Positions 36,888 to 45,787 of a stretch of DNA of 64,000 bases are shown here, piece after piece. Position numbers and translations under genes: made by a program. The stretch is from positions 1 to 64,000 of the forward strand of contig JAFGDQ010000086.1 of NCBI GenBank assembly GCA_016932015.1, given 5' to 3'. The DNA comes from Spirochaetota bacterium. Its GTDB lineage: Bacteria > Spirochaetota > UBA4802 > JAFGDQ01. Below the pieces are notes generated by a model that did no database searches, had not been told where the DNA came from, and saw only the letters and a list, made by a program, of their open reading frames with translations. How positions within the stretch are numbered: position 1 is the stretch's first letter; each line of letters opens with the position of its first letter.

Positions 36888-37124
36888 TTATTTTACATCT
36901 ACTTCTACTTCCTGTGCTTCTTTTTTTAACACTTCCGCAAGTGCATCGTATCCTTTGTTGCCGAACTCTGTAACCTGCATTGTGATCAGTTCAGCATAGG
37001 AAAGGCCGACTTTTTTTAACCAGTCTTTATGTTCTTTATTGGTCTGGCCTAAATAATGACGAGCCAGATCATGATGTTCACGTGAAAGTTTACGACAAAC
37101 CGGACATTTATACCATGTAGCCAT
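36888..37124 (-). CDS. Small zinc-finger-like protein
   Basis: The 78-aa protein starts MATWYKCPVCRKLSREHHDLARHYLGQ, with C7-x2-C10 and downstream His (H17/H18/H23) in a C2H2-like spacing. It has an acidic tail. It lies 21 bp after the large hydroxylase subunit, with AGGAGG upstream, and before the terminator, so it is the fourth gene of the coxM-S-L-like operon. A metal-binding accessory role is inferred. Confidence 0.75.
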   Translation of the reverse strand: MATWYKCPVCRKLSREHHDLARHYLGQTNKEHKDWLKKVGLSYAELITMQVTEFGNKGYDALAEVLKKEAQEVEVDVK

Positions 37125-37145
37125 TTGTATTTTCCTCCTGTTTAA

Positions 37146-39437
37146 TTATTTCTTCTGTGCTTTTTTTGCTTCTGCTGCGCGAATAGCTTTTAATACCTTT
37201 TCAGGTTTTAAAACATTGCTGTCAAATTCAGCGCCGGTAGCAGCAAAAACCGCGTTTGCAAGTGCCGGAGCCGTAGGAGCAATAGTTGCTTCAGCAGCTT
37301 CCTTGGCTCCAAATGGCCCTTCTGCTTCGTAGGTCGGAACGTCCATAAGCTCGATCTGAGGCATATCCCGCTGCCTTACGATTTTGTAATCATTCATGGA
37401 TGGATTCAGAAGCATACCGTTATCATTCGGCATGTCTTCGCATAAGCAGTAACCAAGGCCCATGTGAACAGATCCTTCAACCTGGCCTCTTGCGCCAAGC
37501 GGATTTATTTCCTGTCCGCAGTCATGAACAATCAGAACTCCCTGGGGCTCAATATGTCCGATCTCTTTGTCTACTTTTGCCTTGATAGCCATGATTCCCA
37601 TACCGTAAGCGGGAGAGATCATTCCTTTATTATGAGGAGTATAATGTCCGGTCCCGATTAGAGGTTCACCATCATTAAGTTTAATGGCGTCTCTTACTAT
37701 ATCATAATATGAGAATCCTCTTTCAGGCCGCAATTCAAGGTAGATTCTTTTATCTTTAGCAACCAGGTCGTAAGCAATGTTTTCACCCAGTTTTGCCCTT
37801 GCAAGGTCTACAAGTTTCTGTTTGATCTGACCGGCGGCCATCTTGATCGCATTACCGTTCATCAGCGTTTCCCTGCTTCCCCAGGCGCCAAGGTCAACAG
37901 GGGTTGTAGCTGTATCTGCAGGGTGCAGCCTTATGTCTTCCATTCCTATACCGAGTTCCTCAGCACAAATCATTACAGATACTGTATTATGGCCCTGTCC
38001 GATGTCAGAAGCCTGGGTAAACAGATCAACTGTACCGTCAATATTTACCTGTACTCTTGCTCCGGAATAGGCATAAGGCGTATCAATCCAGTTGAAAATA
38101 CCTCCTGACATATATGCGAAAGCAGAAAATCCAATGCCTTCATTTTCTTCAACTTTAGGCCACTTCTCTTTGATTCGTTTTTCCATTTTTTCAATGCATG
38201 GCATAATTCCGCAGCTGTCAACTTTGTACTGGCCCGGTGCTTCGTATCCCGGTTCCATTACATTCATTTTTCTTATCTGCAGGGGATCAATACCAAGATC
38301 TTTTGCAGCTCTGTCCAGTTGGGATTCAGCACAGTATACTGTCGGAGTGGCTCCGAATCCGCGAACTGAAGTTGCCCATACTTTATTTGTGTAAGTTCTG
38401 AAAGCATCATATCTGTAGTTGGGTATTTTATAAGGAAACGTCTGGAATATACCGGAAAGGTAAAGAGCTGTAGCTCCAAGTCCCGTATATGCTCCGCCGT
38501 CTGTTATAACCTTACATTCCCTTGCAACTATTTTGCCGTCTTTTTTAAGTCCGATTTTTAATGCAACGTGCATTCCGGTACGGTGCTCTGTTGATATAAA
38601 CTCCTCCTCTCTGTTGAAAACTATCTTTACAGGGCGTCCGGTCTTCATTGAAAGAAGAGCAGCACTTGTTGAATCCGGCATTGTAGAATTTTTACCTCCG
38701 AATCCCCCGCCGACATGCGGCTTTATTACTCTGATGTCGCCTTCCCGCATTTTTAAAGCGTCAGCAAGACCAAGCTGAAGGTAGTAAGGAGACTGGGTCG
38801 ATGACCATACGGTCAGTCTCTTGGATCCTTTGTCATAGCTGGCAAGGCTGTTATGTACTTCCATTGAAGCAACAGCCTGTGGAAAACATGTAAACTTGTC
38901 TTCACGGGTATAATCTGCCTGTGCAAAGCCTTCGTCAACATTACCCCATTCAATATGACGGGTTGCGTTGATATTGTTTTCAAAATCATCATGAACAAGA
39001 GGAGCATCGTCTTTAATAGCTTCCAGAGGATCGAAAACCCCCGGTAGCGGTTCATATTCGACGTTTATTAATTCAATTGCCTGTTCTGCAATATCTTTGG
39101 TTGTTGCGGCTACGCATGCTACAGGCTCTCCTATAAAACGTACCTTGTCGTCAGCCAGTGCTATCTGGTCGCATAGTTCTCTGAAACGACGCCATAATCC
39201 CCATTTTCCTCCCGGAACATCTTTACCGGTAATAATTGCTTTGACACCCTGGAGCTTCTCTGCTTCGCTTGTGTCAATGCTAAGTATTCTTGCGTGTGCA
39301 TAAGGACTTCTGAGGTGTTTCCCGTAAAGCTGGTTAGGCAAAGACATATCAAAACAATATTTGGCTTCACCGGTAGTCTTTGCTGCACCGTCAACATTCC
39401 CTGTTGGTTTGCCTATTATTGAATATTCTCTTTTCAT
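37146..39437 (-). CDS. Xanthine dehydrogenase-family molybdopterin-binding large subunit
   Basis: The 763-aa subunit binds the molybdenum cofactor and hydroxylates an aromatic or heterocyclic substrate. It starts IGKPTGNVDGAAKTTGEAKYCFD, has VGGGFGGKNS near residue 265, SVRGFGATP (the AxRGFG motif of the aldehyde/xanthine/4-hydroxybenzoyl-CoA group), GQGHNTV and, near the C-terminus, GAKEAAEA (the catalytic-Glu region usually read GAKGxGE). The CO-dehydrogenase motif AYxCSFR is absent. Substrate is unknown. It is fused to no other domain and is followed by a small zinc-finger-like gene. Confidence 0.92.
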   Translation of the reverse strand: MKREYSIIGKPTGNVDGAAKTTGEAKYCFDMSLPNQLYGKHLRSPYAHARILSIDTSEAEKLQGVKAIITGKDVPGGKWGLWRRFRELCDQIALADDKVRFIGEPVACVAATTKDIAEQAIELINVEYEPLPGVFDPLEAIKDDAPLVHDDFENNINATRHIEWGNVDEGFAQADYTREDKFTCFPQAVASMEVHNSLASYDKGSKRLTVWSSTQSPYYLQLGLADALKMREGDIRVIKPHVGGGFGGKNSTMPDSTSAALLSMKTGRPVKIVFNREEEFISTEHRTGMHVALKIGLKKDGKIVARECKVITDGGAYTGLGATALYLSGIFQTFPYKIPNYRYDAFRTYTNKVWATSVRGFGATPTVYCAESQLDRAAKDLGIDPLQIRKMNVMEPGYEAPGQYKVDSCGIMPCIEKMEKRIKEKWPKVEENEGIGFSAFAYMSGGIFNWIDTPYAYSGARVQVNIDGTVDLFTQASDIGQGHNTVSVMICAEELGIGMEDIRLHPADTATTPVDLGAWGSRETLMNGNAIKMAAGQIKQKLVDLARAKLGENIAYDLVAKDKRIYLELRPERGFSYYDIVRDAIKLNDGEPLIGTGHYTPHNKGMISPAYGMGIMAIKAKVDKEIGHIEPQGVLIVHDCGQEINPLGARGQVEGSVHMGLGYCLCEDMPNDNGMLLNPSMNDYKIVRQRDMPQIELMDVPTYEAEGPFGAKEAAEATIAPTAPALANAVFAATGAEFDSNVLKPEKVLKAIRAAEAKKAQKK

Positions 39438-39448
39438 TATTATCCCCC

Positions 39449-39925
39449 TTACTTTTGTCCCTTTAATCTCTCAGCAGCATCCAGTATGGCTTCCTGGATC
39501 ATGTTAAATCCTGTACAACGGCACAGATGCCCGTCCATCTGCAGCTGAATATCTTCTCTTGTCGGACTGGGATTTTCGTCCAGTAATGCTTTGGCTGCCA
39601 TAATTTGCCCTGAGGAACAGAATCCGCATTGCAGCGCCCAGTTATCAATGAAAGCCTGCTGAATCGGATGCAGGTTGGGGCCGTCTGCAAGTCCTTCAAT
39701 TGTTGTAACTTCTCTTCCGTTTGCCTGCATTGCTAAAATGGAGCAGGATTTAACTGCTTTCCCGTCCATAATTACTGTACAGCAACAGCATGCGCCTGTA
39801 TCACAGGCCCAGTGTGTTCCTGTTAAACCTAAATCCTCCCTTAAAACTTCAACAAGGAATTTTTTGGGATCTATTAAGAGTTCACGCGGTTCTCCGTTTA
39901 CCGTAAACTGTAATATCTGTTTCAT
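39449..39925 (-). CDS. [2Fe-2S] small subunit of molybdenum hydroxylase
   Basis: The 158-aa subunit has the two expected clusters: plant-type CDTGACCCC near residue 40 with a later SC, and the C-terminal helical-domain cluster LQCGFCSSGQ ... LCRCTGF near residues 100-140. It transfers electrons from the molybdenum centre. Genes are in the order FAD subunit, [2Fe-2S] subunit, large subunit. The stop is 11 bp before the large-subunit start. Confidence 0.95.
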   Translation of the reverse strand: MKQILQFTVNGEPRELLIDPKKFLVEVLREDLGLTGTHWACDTGACCCCTVIMDGKAVKSCSILAMQANGREVTTIEGLADGPNLHPIQQAFIDNWALQCGFCSSGQIMAAKALLDENPSPTREDIQLQMDGHLCRCTGFNMIQEAILDAAERLKGQK

Positions 39926-39976
39926 AGCTATTCTCCAAAATTTATCTTAAAAAATTAAGTCTTAATGATAATGATA

Positions 39977-40870
39977 TCAGGCCTTTTTGGCTCTTTCCAG
40001 GGCTTCTTTGCCTACACGTTTTACAAGCACACCCACCAGTTCTCTTTTATACTCTTCTGACGCTTCAACACTGTCAGTAGGATCGGATTCTTCAGAAGCT
40101 GCCTGCCCGGCCTGTACAAGCAGTTCATCAGTAATTTTTTTTCCTTTGAGTATTTCTTCTGCTTTTTTTGCTCTCATGGCAGTTGAACCTACACTGCCGA
40201 GAACTATTCTGACGTCGGTGCATTTTTCCTTTTTATCATCAAGTGTGATTGATACTGCAGCTGATGCAAGGGCGAAATCTCCAAGTATCTGGCTGTACTT
40301 TGTGTAATAAACCCCTGTATTGGGCGGAATAACCGGTATCTGGATTTCTGTCAGCAGTTCATCATGACCGAGAACAGTTTCATAATAATCCAGTGTAAAT
40401 TCTTCTGCAGGTACTGTCCTTTCACCTTTAACGCTCGCCATCTTGATGATTGCATTTAATGCAACGAGTACAGGAGCAGGGTCTCCACCCGGATCTCCAT
40501 GACAGAAGTTTCCTGCCAGAGTACCATAGTTACGTGTTTCAGTTGAGGATACATTATGCTCCATTTCAACTAGCACTTTAAAATTCTTTTGAATTTCATC
40601 CGATGTCTCGATTGCGCGATGAGTGGTCAGGGCACCTATCTTTAATCCTTCTTTTGCATCGTAATTAAGGTAATCCAGTTCGGATAATCCCTTAATACTG
40701 ACTAAACATTCAGGCATAAGAATGCCCTGTTTCATCATAAGGTTTAAAGATTGTCCTCCTGCGATGACTTTAAATTCTTTTTCCTCGCTATCATACTGGG
40801 AAAGCATTTTCAAAGCTTCCTCAAGTGTTTTAGGAGAAAAGTACTCAAAACCATTGACAATAGTTTTCAT
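39977..40870 (-). CDS. FAD-binding middle subunit of molybdenum hydroxylase
   Basis: The 297-aa subunit has FAD motifs AGGQSLNLMM near residue 40 and GTLAGNFCHGDPGGDPAPVL near residue 120 (the TIGGN-type motif). It lacks the Cys-rich insertion that binds a 4Fe-4S cluster in 4-hydroxybenzoyl-CoA reductase beta subunits, so that specific identity is unlikely. It is the first gene of the operon. An operator-like tandem palindrome lies 222-260 bp upstream of its ATG. Confidence 0.93.
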   Translation of the reverse strand: MKTIVNGFEYFSPKTLEEALKMLSQYDSEEKEFKVIAGGQSLNLMMKQGILMPECLVSIKGLSELDYLNYDAKEGLKIGALTTHRAIETSDEIQKNFKVLVEMEHNVSSTETRNYGTLAGNFCHGDPGGDPAPVLVALNAIIKMASVKGERTVPAEEFTLDYYETVLGHDELLTEIQIPVIPPNTGVYYTKYSQILGDFALASAAVSITLDDKKEKCTDVRIVLGSVGSTAMRAKKAEEILKGKKITDELLVQAGQAASEESDPTDSVEASEEYKRELVGVLVKRVGKEALERAKKA

Positions 40871-41091
40871 TTCAGCTTGAACCCCCTTTAATTATTGATT
40901 AGGAGTATTTTTAATCGGTAGAAATAATATTAGACTTTTTAAGTCAAAAATGTTGTCCGTTTTTTATAAAGAGAAATAAATAAGAAAAAAGTAAGGACAT
41001 TTTATGTAATTTCTATCCGGAACCTTTTCATACTCCCTGAGTGTTGTGGTCTTAACAGTAAACCTGAAAATATTGTAACTCTTTGTATTTG

Positions 41092-41130
41092 ATTAGATAT
41101 AACATCAAACTATTGGACACCATATCTAAT
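41092..41130. promoter_or_regulatory. Tandem palindromic operator upstream of the hydroxylase operon
   Basis: Palindromes at 41092-41110 (ATTAGATAT-A-ACATCAAAC) and 41112-41130 (ATTGGACAC-C-ATATCTAAT) are spaced 20 bp centre to centre. The second is a full ATTRGAYAYNRTRTCYAAT site. The whole 39-bp arrangement recurs at 44273-44311 upstream of the beta-oxidation genes. Two dimers on one DNA face is typical of TetR- or MarR-type repressors, but no regulator gene is in the window. Confidence 0.65.
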
Positions 41131-41195
41131 CTATTTCTGATCATGCCAAAGTCAAGAACTTTTTAATAATCAGTATCTATATAAAATATTTATAA

Positions 41196-41231
41196 ATTGT
41201 CTGTTTCATGTTTTTTGATGAAACAGACAAT
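41196..41231 (-). terminator. Hairpin after the thiolase gene
   Basis: A perfect 14-bp inverted repeat (ATTGTCTGTTTCAT / ATGAAACAGACAAT) with an 8-base loop lies 10 bp beyond the thiolase stop. Read leftward it is followed by an AT-rich rather than pure-T tract, so it is a probable terminator or mRNA-stabilising hairpin. Confidence 0.6.
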
Positions 41232-41240
41232 AATCATATT

Positions 41241-42452
41241 TTATCCGACTTTAAAAATTAATGATGCACCTGTATCTCCTGCAGCACAGCCTGTCCAGAG
41301 GCAGTAACCTCCGCCGAGCATTACTGTTTCCTCCAGCATTTCAGCAATTATTCTGCCTCCTGTAGGAGCCTGAGGATGTCCGTAGATCATTGAGCTGCCG
41401 TAGTTGTTCATCTTCATTACATCATTGCCCATTTTTTTAGCGAAATTAACATCATTTGTAGCAAACGGATTATGGCTTTTTATGGTTTTCATGTCTGTAA
41501 TTTTGAGGCCGGCATTTTCGAGTGCCATTTGTGCTGCAGGTACCGGAGCCGCAGCCATAAATCCCGGGTTAACCCTGGAAAAACCGAAAGATACAATCTT
41601 TATTTCGATATTTTTATCAGCACTTAATTCTTTGGCTTTTTCCTGTGTGGTGACAATAAATCCGCAGTTTCCGTCAGCAGGATGTGTCTGTGAACCGGGA
41701 GTGTGGACTCCGCCCGGCTCATTAGTACGAAGCTGTGCAAGGCCCTCGGCAGTTGTAGGGGTAACACCTTCGTCTTCTTCAACAAGAATGGTTTTCTTTC
41801 TGCTTAATCTTACTTCTGCAGGAAACATATAGCGCTTCTGGAAAGCGCGGTCATCTTTTAAAGCGTCCTGATACTGTTCAAAACGTCTTAGCGCAACAGC
41901 GTCGCATTCCTCTCTTGTTATTCCTGCTTCTTTAGCAACATTCTCTGCGGTCTGTACCATCTTCAGCGGAGGAACGACATTAGGATCGCTGTTAAAATTA
42001 TCCATTACCCAGTTTTCGCTTATAACTTCTCCTCCGGGTCCGTTCGGATTTGCCCATACAGTATGTGCTCCGTTTGAAGTACGGTCAGTCATAAGAACAA
42101 ACGGTGTTGTTAAATTTCCGGATTCAACTGCGACTGCAGCCAGGTTTATTCCTGTTGCTGAAGTTGTGCATGCCTGACTTATCATTAAACCCGGGAGATT
42201 GCTTTGATTGTCTGTTAACATTCCGGCTGCCCAGTTATGGCTGTAGAAAAGATGATGCTGTGTAATGCTTATTCCGAAAAATAAATAATCAAAGATAGCA
42301 GGATCGATTTTTTTACTCTCTAAAAGCCATCTTCTTGCTGTTCTGGCTCCGAGTTCAATGGAATTTTCATTCTGCATTGTTCCCTGCCATCTGCAGAACG
42401 GTGTTGAATAATAACCACCATAAGGTATATATGCTTTTGAAAATGTACTCAT
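41241..42452 (-). CDS. Thiolase-family protein (acetyl-CoA acyltransferase type)
   Basis: The 403-aa protein is the thiolase fold: nucleophile region SQACTTSATG near residue 93, KSHNPFATND near residue 308 (His) and GGGYCLWTGCAAGDTGASL at the C-terminus (second Cys). It would cleave 3-ketoacyl-CoA with CoA or condense acetyl units. It is third in the operon hbd-ech-thiolase (leftward), after enoyl-CoA hydratase. It is more divergent than a typical FadA, so substrate range is uncertain. AGGAG lies upstream of the ATG. Confidence 0.88.
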   Translation of the reverse strand: MSTFSKAYIPYGGYYSTPFCRWQGTMQNENSIELGARTARRWLLESKKIDPAIFDYLFFGISITQHHLFYSHNWAAGMLTDNQSNLPGLMISQACTTSATGINLAAVAVESGNLTTPFVLMTDRTSNGAHTVWANPNGPGGEVISENWVMDNFNSDPNVVPPLKMVQTAENVAKEAGITREECDAVALRRFEQYQDALKDDRAFQKRYMFPAEVRLSRKKTILVEEDEGVTPTTAEGLAQLRTNEPGGVHTPGSQTHPADGNCGFIVTTQEKAKELSADKNIEIKIVSFGFSRVNPGFMAAAPVPAAQMALENAGLKITDMKTIKSHNPFATNDVNFAKKMGNDVMKMNNYGSSMIYGHPQAPTGGRIIAEMLEETVMLGGGYCLWTGCAAGDTGASLIFKVG

Positions 42453-42523
42453 AATATTTACTCCTGACTTGTTTTATTGAATAAAAATAGATACTTATTT
42501 ACACTTTAATTAGTTAAAAAATA

Positions 42524-43303
42524 TTATCGGTCTTTAAACTCAGGCTTTCTGTTTTCAATAAATGCAGAAATCCCTTCGCGTCCGTCTTCGCTAAGATAGG
42601 AGTTCATAAAACATTCTCCTTCATACTCAAGTCCTGATTTAAGATCCATATCAAGACCTTTGTCAACCGACAGCTTGGTCATCCTTAAAGCAACTGCTGA
42701 TTTTCCTGCAATTGAAGCGGCAAGAGCTGTCGCTTCTTCAATGAGCTTGTCATCGGGCACGATTTTGTTGATTATTCCAAGTTCAAGTGCGGTCCGGGCA
42801 TTGAACATTTCTCCCGTAAAGAACAGTTCCTTTGCCTTTGAAGTACCAATAAGTCTTGTCAGTCTCTGAGTAGCTCCGCCGCCGGGTATAATGCCGAGGC
42901 CGAGTTCGGGTTGACTGAACCGCGCTTTTTCAACAGCTATTCTTATATCGCAGCAGAGTGCAAGCTCCAGGCCGCCGCCCAGGGCCATGCCGTTTATGGC
43001 TGCTATGACCGGTTTTTCTATGGCGGCAACGGCTGTAGACGCCTTGTTGGAGGCGGACCAGATTTCCGTCATTTCCTCTTTGGACCTGCCCGCAACATCC
43101 TTAAGATCAAGGCCTGATGCAAAAGCCTTGTCTCCTGCTGCTGTTAAAATTACAACTTTTACTTGTTGATCGGAGTTTGCTTCCTTTGCAGCCTGTTCAA
43201 TCTCTTCATAAGTCTTGCGGCTTAAAGGATTCATTTTTGGTCGGTTTATGGTAATAGTTGCTATTCTGTCTTTTTTTTCCAGGGTTATAAATTCATAGCT
43301 CAT
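42524..43303 (-). CDS. Enoyl-CoA hydratase/isomerase family protein
   Basis: The 259-aa crotonase-fold protein has both catalytic Glu regions: GMALGGGLELALCCD near residue 108 and FSQPELGLGIIPGGGATQRL near residue 130. It hydrates trans-2-enoyl-CoA. It lies 20 bp after the 3-hydroxyacyl-CoA dehydrogenase and 70 bp before the thiolase, forming a beta-oxidation operon. Confidence 0.93.
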   Translation of the reverse strand: MSYEFITLEKKDRIATITINRPKMNPLSRKTYEEIEQAAKEANSDQQVKVVILTAAGDKAFASGLDLKDVAGRSKEEMTEIWSASNKASTAVAAIEKPVIAAINGMALGGGLELALCCDIRIAVEKARFSQPELGLGIIPGGGATQRLTRLIGTSKAKELFFTGEMFNARTALELGIINKIVPDDKLIEEATALAASIAGKSAVALRMTKLSVDKGLDMDLKSGLEYEGECFMNSYLSEDGREGISAFIENRKPEFKDR

Positions 43304-43323
43304 GAATATCTCCTGCTCTTTTT

Positions 43324-44178
43324 TTAGTATTTAAACCAGCCTTCTCCGGTTTTTCTGCCAAGCATGCCGGCTACTACCATATTTTTAATTGTTACAGGAG
43401 GATCCCATTTAAGTTCTTTTGGAAGTCCGTCGTACAATTCTTTCATAACATTAAGATTGATATCAACACCGGTGAAATCCATCAGTTCAAACGGCCCCAT
43501 GTTCCAGTTCAATCCGAGTTTAAGAGCTTTATCTATATCCTCTTTGGAAGCAACGCCATTTTCGTAAAGCTTGATTGCTTCAATGGCTGCTGTGATCATC
43601 AGTCTGTTAACGATAAAACCTGCAACATCAACATTAACCTCAACAGGCTCTTTCCCGAGTTTCTGTGCAAGTTCCAGTGTTGTTTTCATTGTTTCATCGC
43701 TGGTTTTTATTCCGCGAATAAGCTCTACAAGTTTCATCAAAGGCACAGGATTAAAGAAATGCATTCCGATAACTTTATCCTGACGCTCTACTGATGCGGC
43801 AATCTTTGTGATGGATATGGAAGAAGTGTTTGTAGCTAAAATAACTTCAGGTCTGGTAATCTTTTCAAGCTCTTTGAATATTTCATGTTTGATTTCAATT
43901 TTTTCAGGCGCAACTTCGACAACAAAATCAACATCTTTAAGGTCTTCCAGTCTGGTTGTACCTTTTATTTTGCCAAGGATATTTTTTTTGTCATCTTCAG
44001 CAAGTTTGCCTTTTTCAACGCTTTTTGAGAGAAATTTATCAATTGATTTTATTCCTCTTTCAACAAATTCATCTTTTATGTCGCGCATAATGACATCATA
44101 ACCGCTCTGGGCGCATACCTGAGCGATACCATTTCCCATTGCGCCTGCGCCTATTACCCCGATTTTTTTAATCTCCAT
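43324..44178 (-). CDS. 3-hydroxyacyl-CoA (3-hydroxybutyryl-CoA) dehydrogenase
   Basis: The 284-aa protein starts MEIKKIGVIGAGAMGNGIAQ (NAD Rossmann motif), contains HFFNPVPLMKLVE (catalytic His region) and GFIVNRLM. This is the short Hbd form without hydratase fusion. The chosen ATG 44178 has AGGAGG 9 bases upstream; the longer frame (44187) starts immediately at the ribosome-binding site and is unlikely. It is first in the hbd-ech-thiolase operon, and the tandem operator lies 95-133 bp upstream. Confidence 0.93.
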   Translation of the reverse strand: MEIKKIGVIGAGAMGNGIAQVCAQSGYDVIMRDIKDEFVERGIKSIDKFLSKSVEKGKLAEDDKKNILGKIKGTTRLEDLKDVDFVVEVAPEKIEIKHEIFKELEKITRPEVILATNTSSISITKIAASVERQDKVIGMHFFNPVPLMKLVELIRGIKTSDETMKTTLELAQKLGKEPVEVNVDVAGFIVNRLMITAAIEAIKLYENGVASKEDIDKALKLGLNWNMGPFELMDFTGVDINLNVMKELYDGLPKELKWDPPVTIKNMVVAGMLGRKTGEGWFKY

Positions 44179-44272
44179 CCTGCACATCCTCCTTAAAATA
44201 TTTTAGAAATATAATAGAATTAATTATTTGGTTAGCGTGATTTTTTTGTTTAACAACATACCTTCGGGTGCG

Positions 44273-44311
44273 ATTAGATATTGTATCAAAATATTAGACA
44301 CTATATCCAAT
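44273..44311. promoter_or_regulatory. Tandem palindromic operator upstream of the beta-oxidation operon
   Basis: Palindromes at 44273-44291 (ATTAGATAT-T-GTATCAAAA) and 44293-44311 (ATTAGACAC-T-ATATCCAAT) have the same arrangement and 20-bp centre spacing as at 41092-41130. The region also lies upstream of the divergent cupin gene (start 44555), so it could control both directions. The rest of the gap (44179-44554) is AT-rich and otherwise featureless. Confidence 0.65.
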
Positions 44312-44554
44312 TGAAGTTAAAATTAAATTTTAATACATGGAAGTCAAGTCTTTTTTAGGGCCTGGAAAATTAATTTTGAAGAGTTCATACCCTTTGTCCG
44401 CGTTATTTTAAATGACTTGACAATACTGTAATTTTACATCGCTTGTATTAGTGATTGAGTTTGCTTACAGCTTATAATCAGGAATTATTGAAGTATTAAA
44501 AAATAAACACAGATCTGCAGATTAAATATCAATTAAATTCAAGGAGATATAATA

Positions 44555-44899
44555 ATGATAAAACGCGAATTAAAGGATATTAAACCTTATCAGGCCGCAA
44601 AACATTTTAACATGACAGCTCTTAAACTTCATGGGAAGGAAGAATCGGGCTGTCAGAAATTCTGGATGGGATTATCTCATTTTCTTCCGGGCGGAGGAGC
44701 TGAGTATGATGAATCAAAAACTGAAAAGGTATATTTTGTTTTAAGCGGTGAAATAACTGTTATTGATAAAAACAAAAACAAGATAGTTCTTAAGGAAATG
44801 GATTCATTGCATATTGATGCCGGAGAGGGAAGGGAAATGATAAATGAATCAAATATGCCGGCTACTGTACTTGTTACAGTAACTTATCCGGAAGCTTAA
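44555..44899 (+). CDS. Cupin-domain protein
   Basis: The 114-aa protein is a single cupin beta-barrel: FLPGGGAEYDESKTEKVYFVLSG (cupin motif 1, with fewer His than usual) and DSLHIDAGEGREMIN (motif 2). The metal-binding His/Glu set looks incomplete, so it may be non-enzymatic. It is divergent from the beta-oxidation operon and is probably part of the same catabolic island. AAGGAG lies 7-10 bases upstream of the ATG. Confidence 0.82.
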   Translation: MIKRELKDIKPYQAAKHFNMTALKLHGKEESGCQKFWMGLSHFLPGGGAEYDESKTEKVYFVLSGEITVIDKNKNKIVLKEMDSLHIDAGEGREMINESNMPATVLVTVTYPEA

Positions 44900-44924
44900 A
44901 ACCCGCAATCCGCATTTATTGATC

Positions 44925-44954
44925 AGGCGCCGCCTTTCATTACCGGCGCCGCCT
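44925..44954 (+). terminator. GC-rich hairpin after the cupin gene
   Basis: A GC-rich block in AT-rich DNA holds the 10-bp direct repeat GGCGCCGCCT (44926-44935, 44945-44954). Because GGCGCC is self-complementary it can pair in several ways, e.g. AGGCG with CGCCT. It lies 26 bp after the cupin stop and may terminate it. No clear T-run follows, so confidence is limited. Confidence 0.4.
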
Positions 44955-45046
44955 GTTAATAAACAATCCTTCAAAAAATACAGCTTTTCTGTTTCTATTT
45001 TTGAACAATTATAATTATTACTTTGTATATAATAATATTATTTAAG

Positions 45047-45733
45047 TTATTGATCTTTGCTCGGTTTTAAATCCATGGATCCGTAAACATCCGACATTGT
45101 TACTTCCGTATTAGGTGTAATAGTGATGAATTCATTGTCCCAGGGACCGGTAAGCAGTTTTTTTAAAAAACGTAATGTCCCGGGAATAATTTCATGTTCA
45201 AGTTTAAGGTCAGAAGCAACCTTTGTGCTTGTTTTTATGAAATTTTCAAGATCATAAGCACCGGTCTCAATAACGCCGAGTTTTTCATAATGCTTGAGCA
45301 TTATTTCGTATACCATGTCCGCTTTTTCCCTTCCCATTCTTTCCACTGTAGCTTTGTATTCCGACCAGATATTGTTTTCATATTCCAGCCAGCCTTTGGT
45401 TATGAAATATCTGGGAGATTCTTTTGCCAATCTGTTTCGTTTTTCAGAAGAGCCTATCATAAGCGTAATACAGTCATCAGCTCTTGGAAAAATGAGTTCA
45501 TAATTTTGAGCTTTTAATCCAATCACGGAATTACCACAGTACCCGAATGCCAGAAGCACACGTTCGACATTGTCAATATGATCAAGTTCCTGCTGCAGCC
45601 GTGTTTTTAAAGAGTCGGGTTTTATATGCAGTCCGGATTCAATCCATAACATAGGATGATTGAATCCGGTTTCCTCTATTGCTTTGTATAATTCGTCTTT
45701 GATTGTATTGCATGCAATTAATACGGTACTCAT
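45047..45733 (-). CDS. DUF1638-family protein
   Basis: The 228-aa protein resembles DUF1638 proteins: N-terminal VLIACNTIKDEL, VLLAFGYCGNSVIGL near residue 60 with Cys, and FPRADDCITLMIGS near residue 82. The family is common in anaerobes and often lies next to corrinoid or methyltransferase genes; its biochemical role is unclear. Here it follows the acyl-CoA dehydrogenase gene by 54 bp on the same strand, which is a less typical setting. Confidence 0.8.
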   Translation of the reverse strand: MSTVLIACNTIKDELYKAIEETGFNHPMLWIESGLHIKPDSLKTRLQQELDHIDNVERVLLAFGYCGNSVIGLKAQNYELIFPRADDCITLMIGSSEKRNRLAKESPRYFITKGWLEYENNIWSEYKATVERMGREKADMVYEIMLKHYEKLGVIETGAYDLENFIKTSTKVASDLKLEHEIIPGTLRFLKKLLTGPWDNEFITITPNTEVTMSDVYGSMDLKPSKDQ

Positions 45734-45787
45734 TCATTATATCTCCAGATTTTATTAGGTATCGGTAATCATAAGCTGTTATACAAT

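Noticed and set aside
37146-40870. Carbon monoxide dehydrogenase CoxLSM
   Set aside because: Large subunit lacks the AYxCSFR motif; it has the RGFG form of the xanthine/aldehyde oxidase group.
39977-40870. 4-hydroxybenzoyl-CoA reductase beta subunit
   Set aside because: The 297-aa length leaves no room for the Cys-rich 4Fe-4S insertion.
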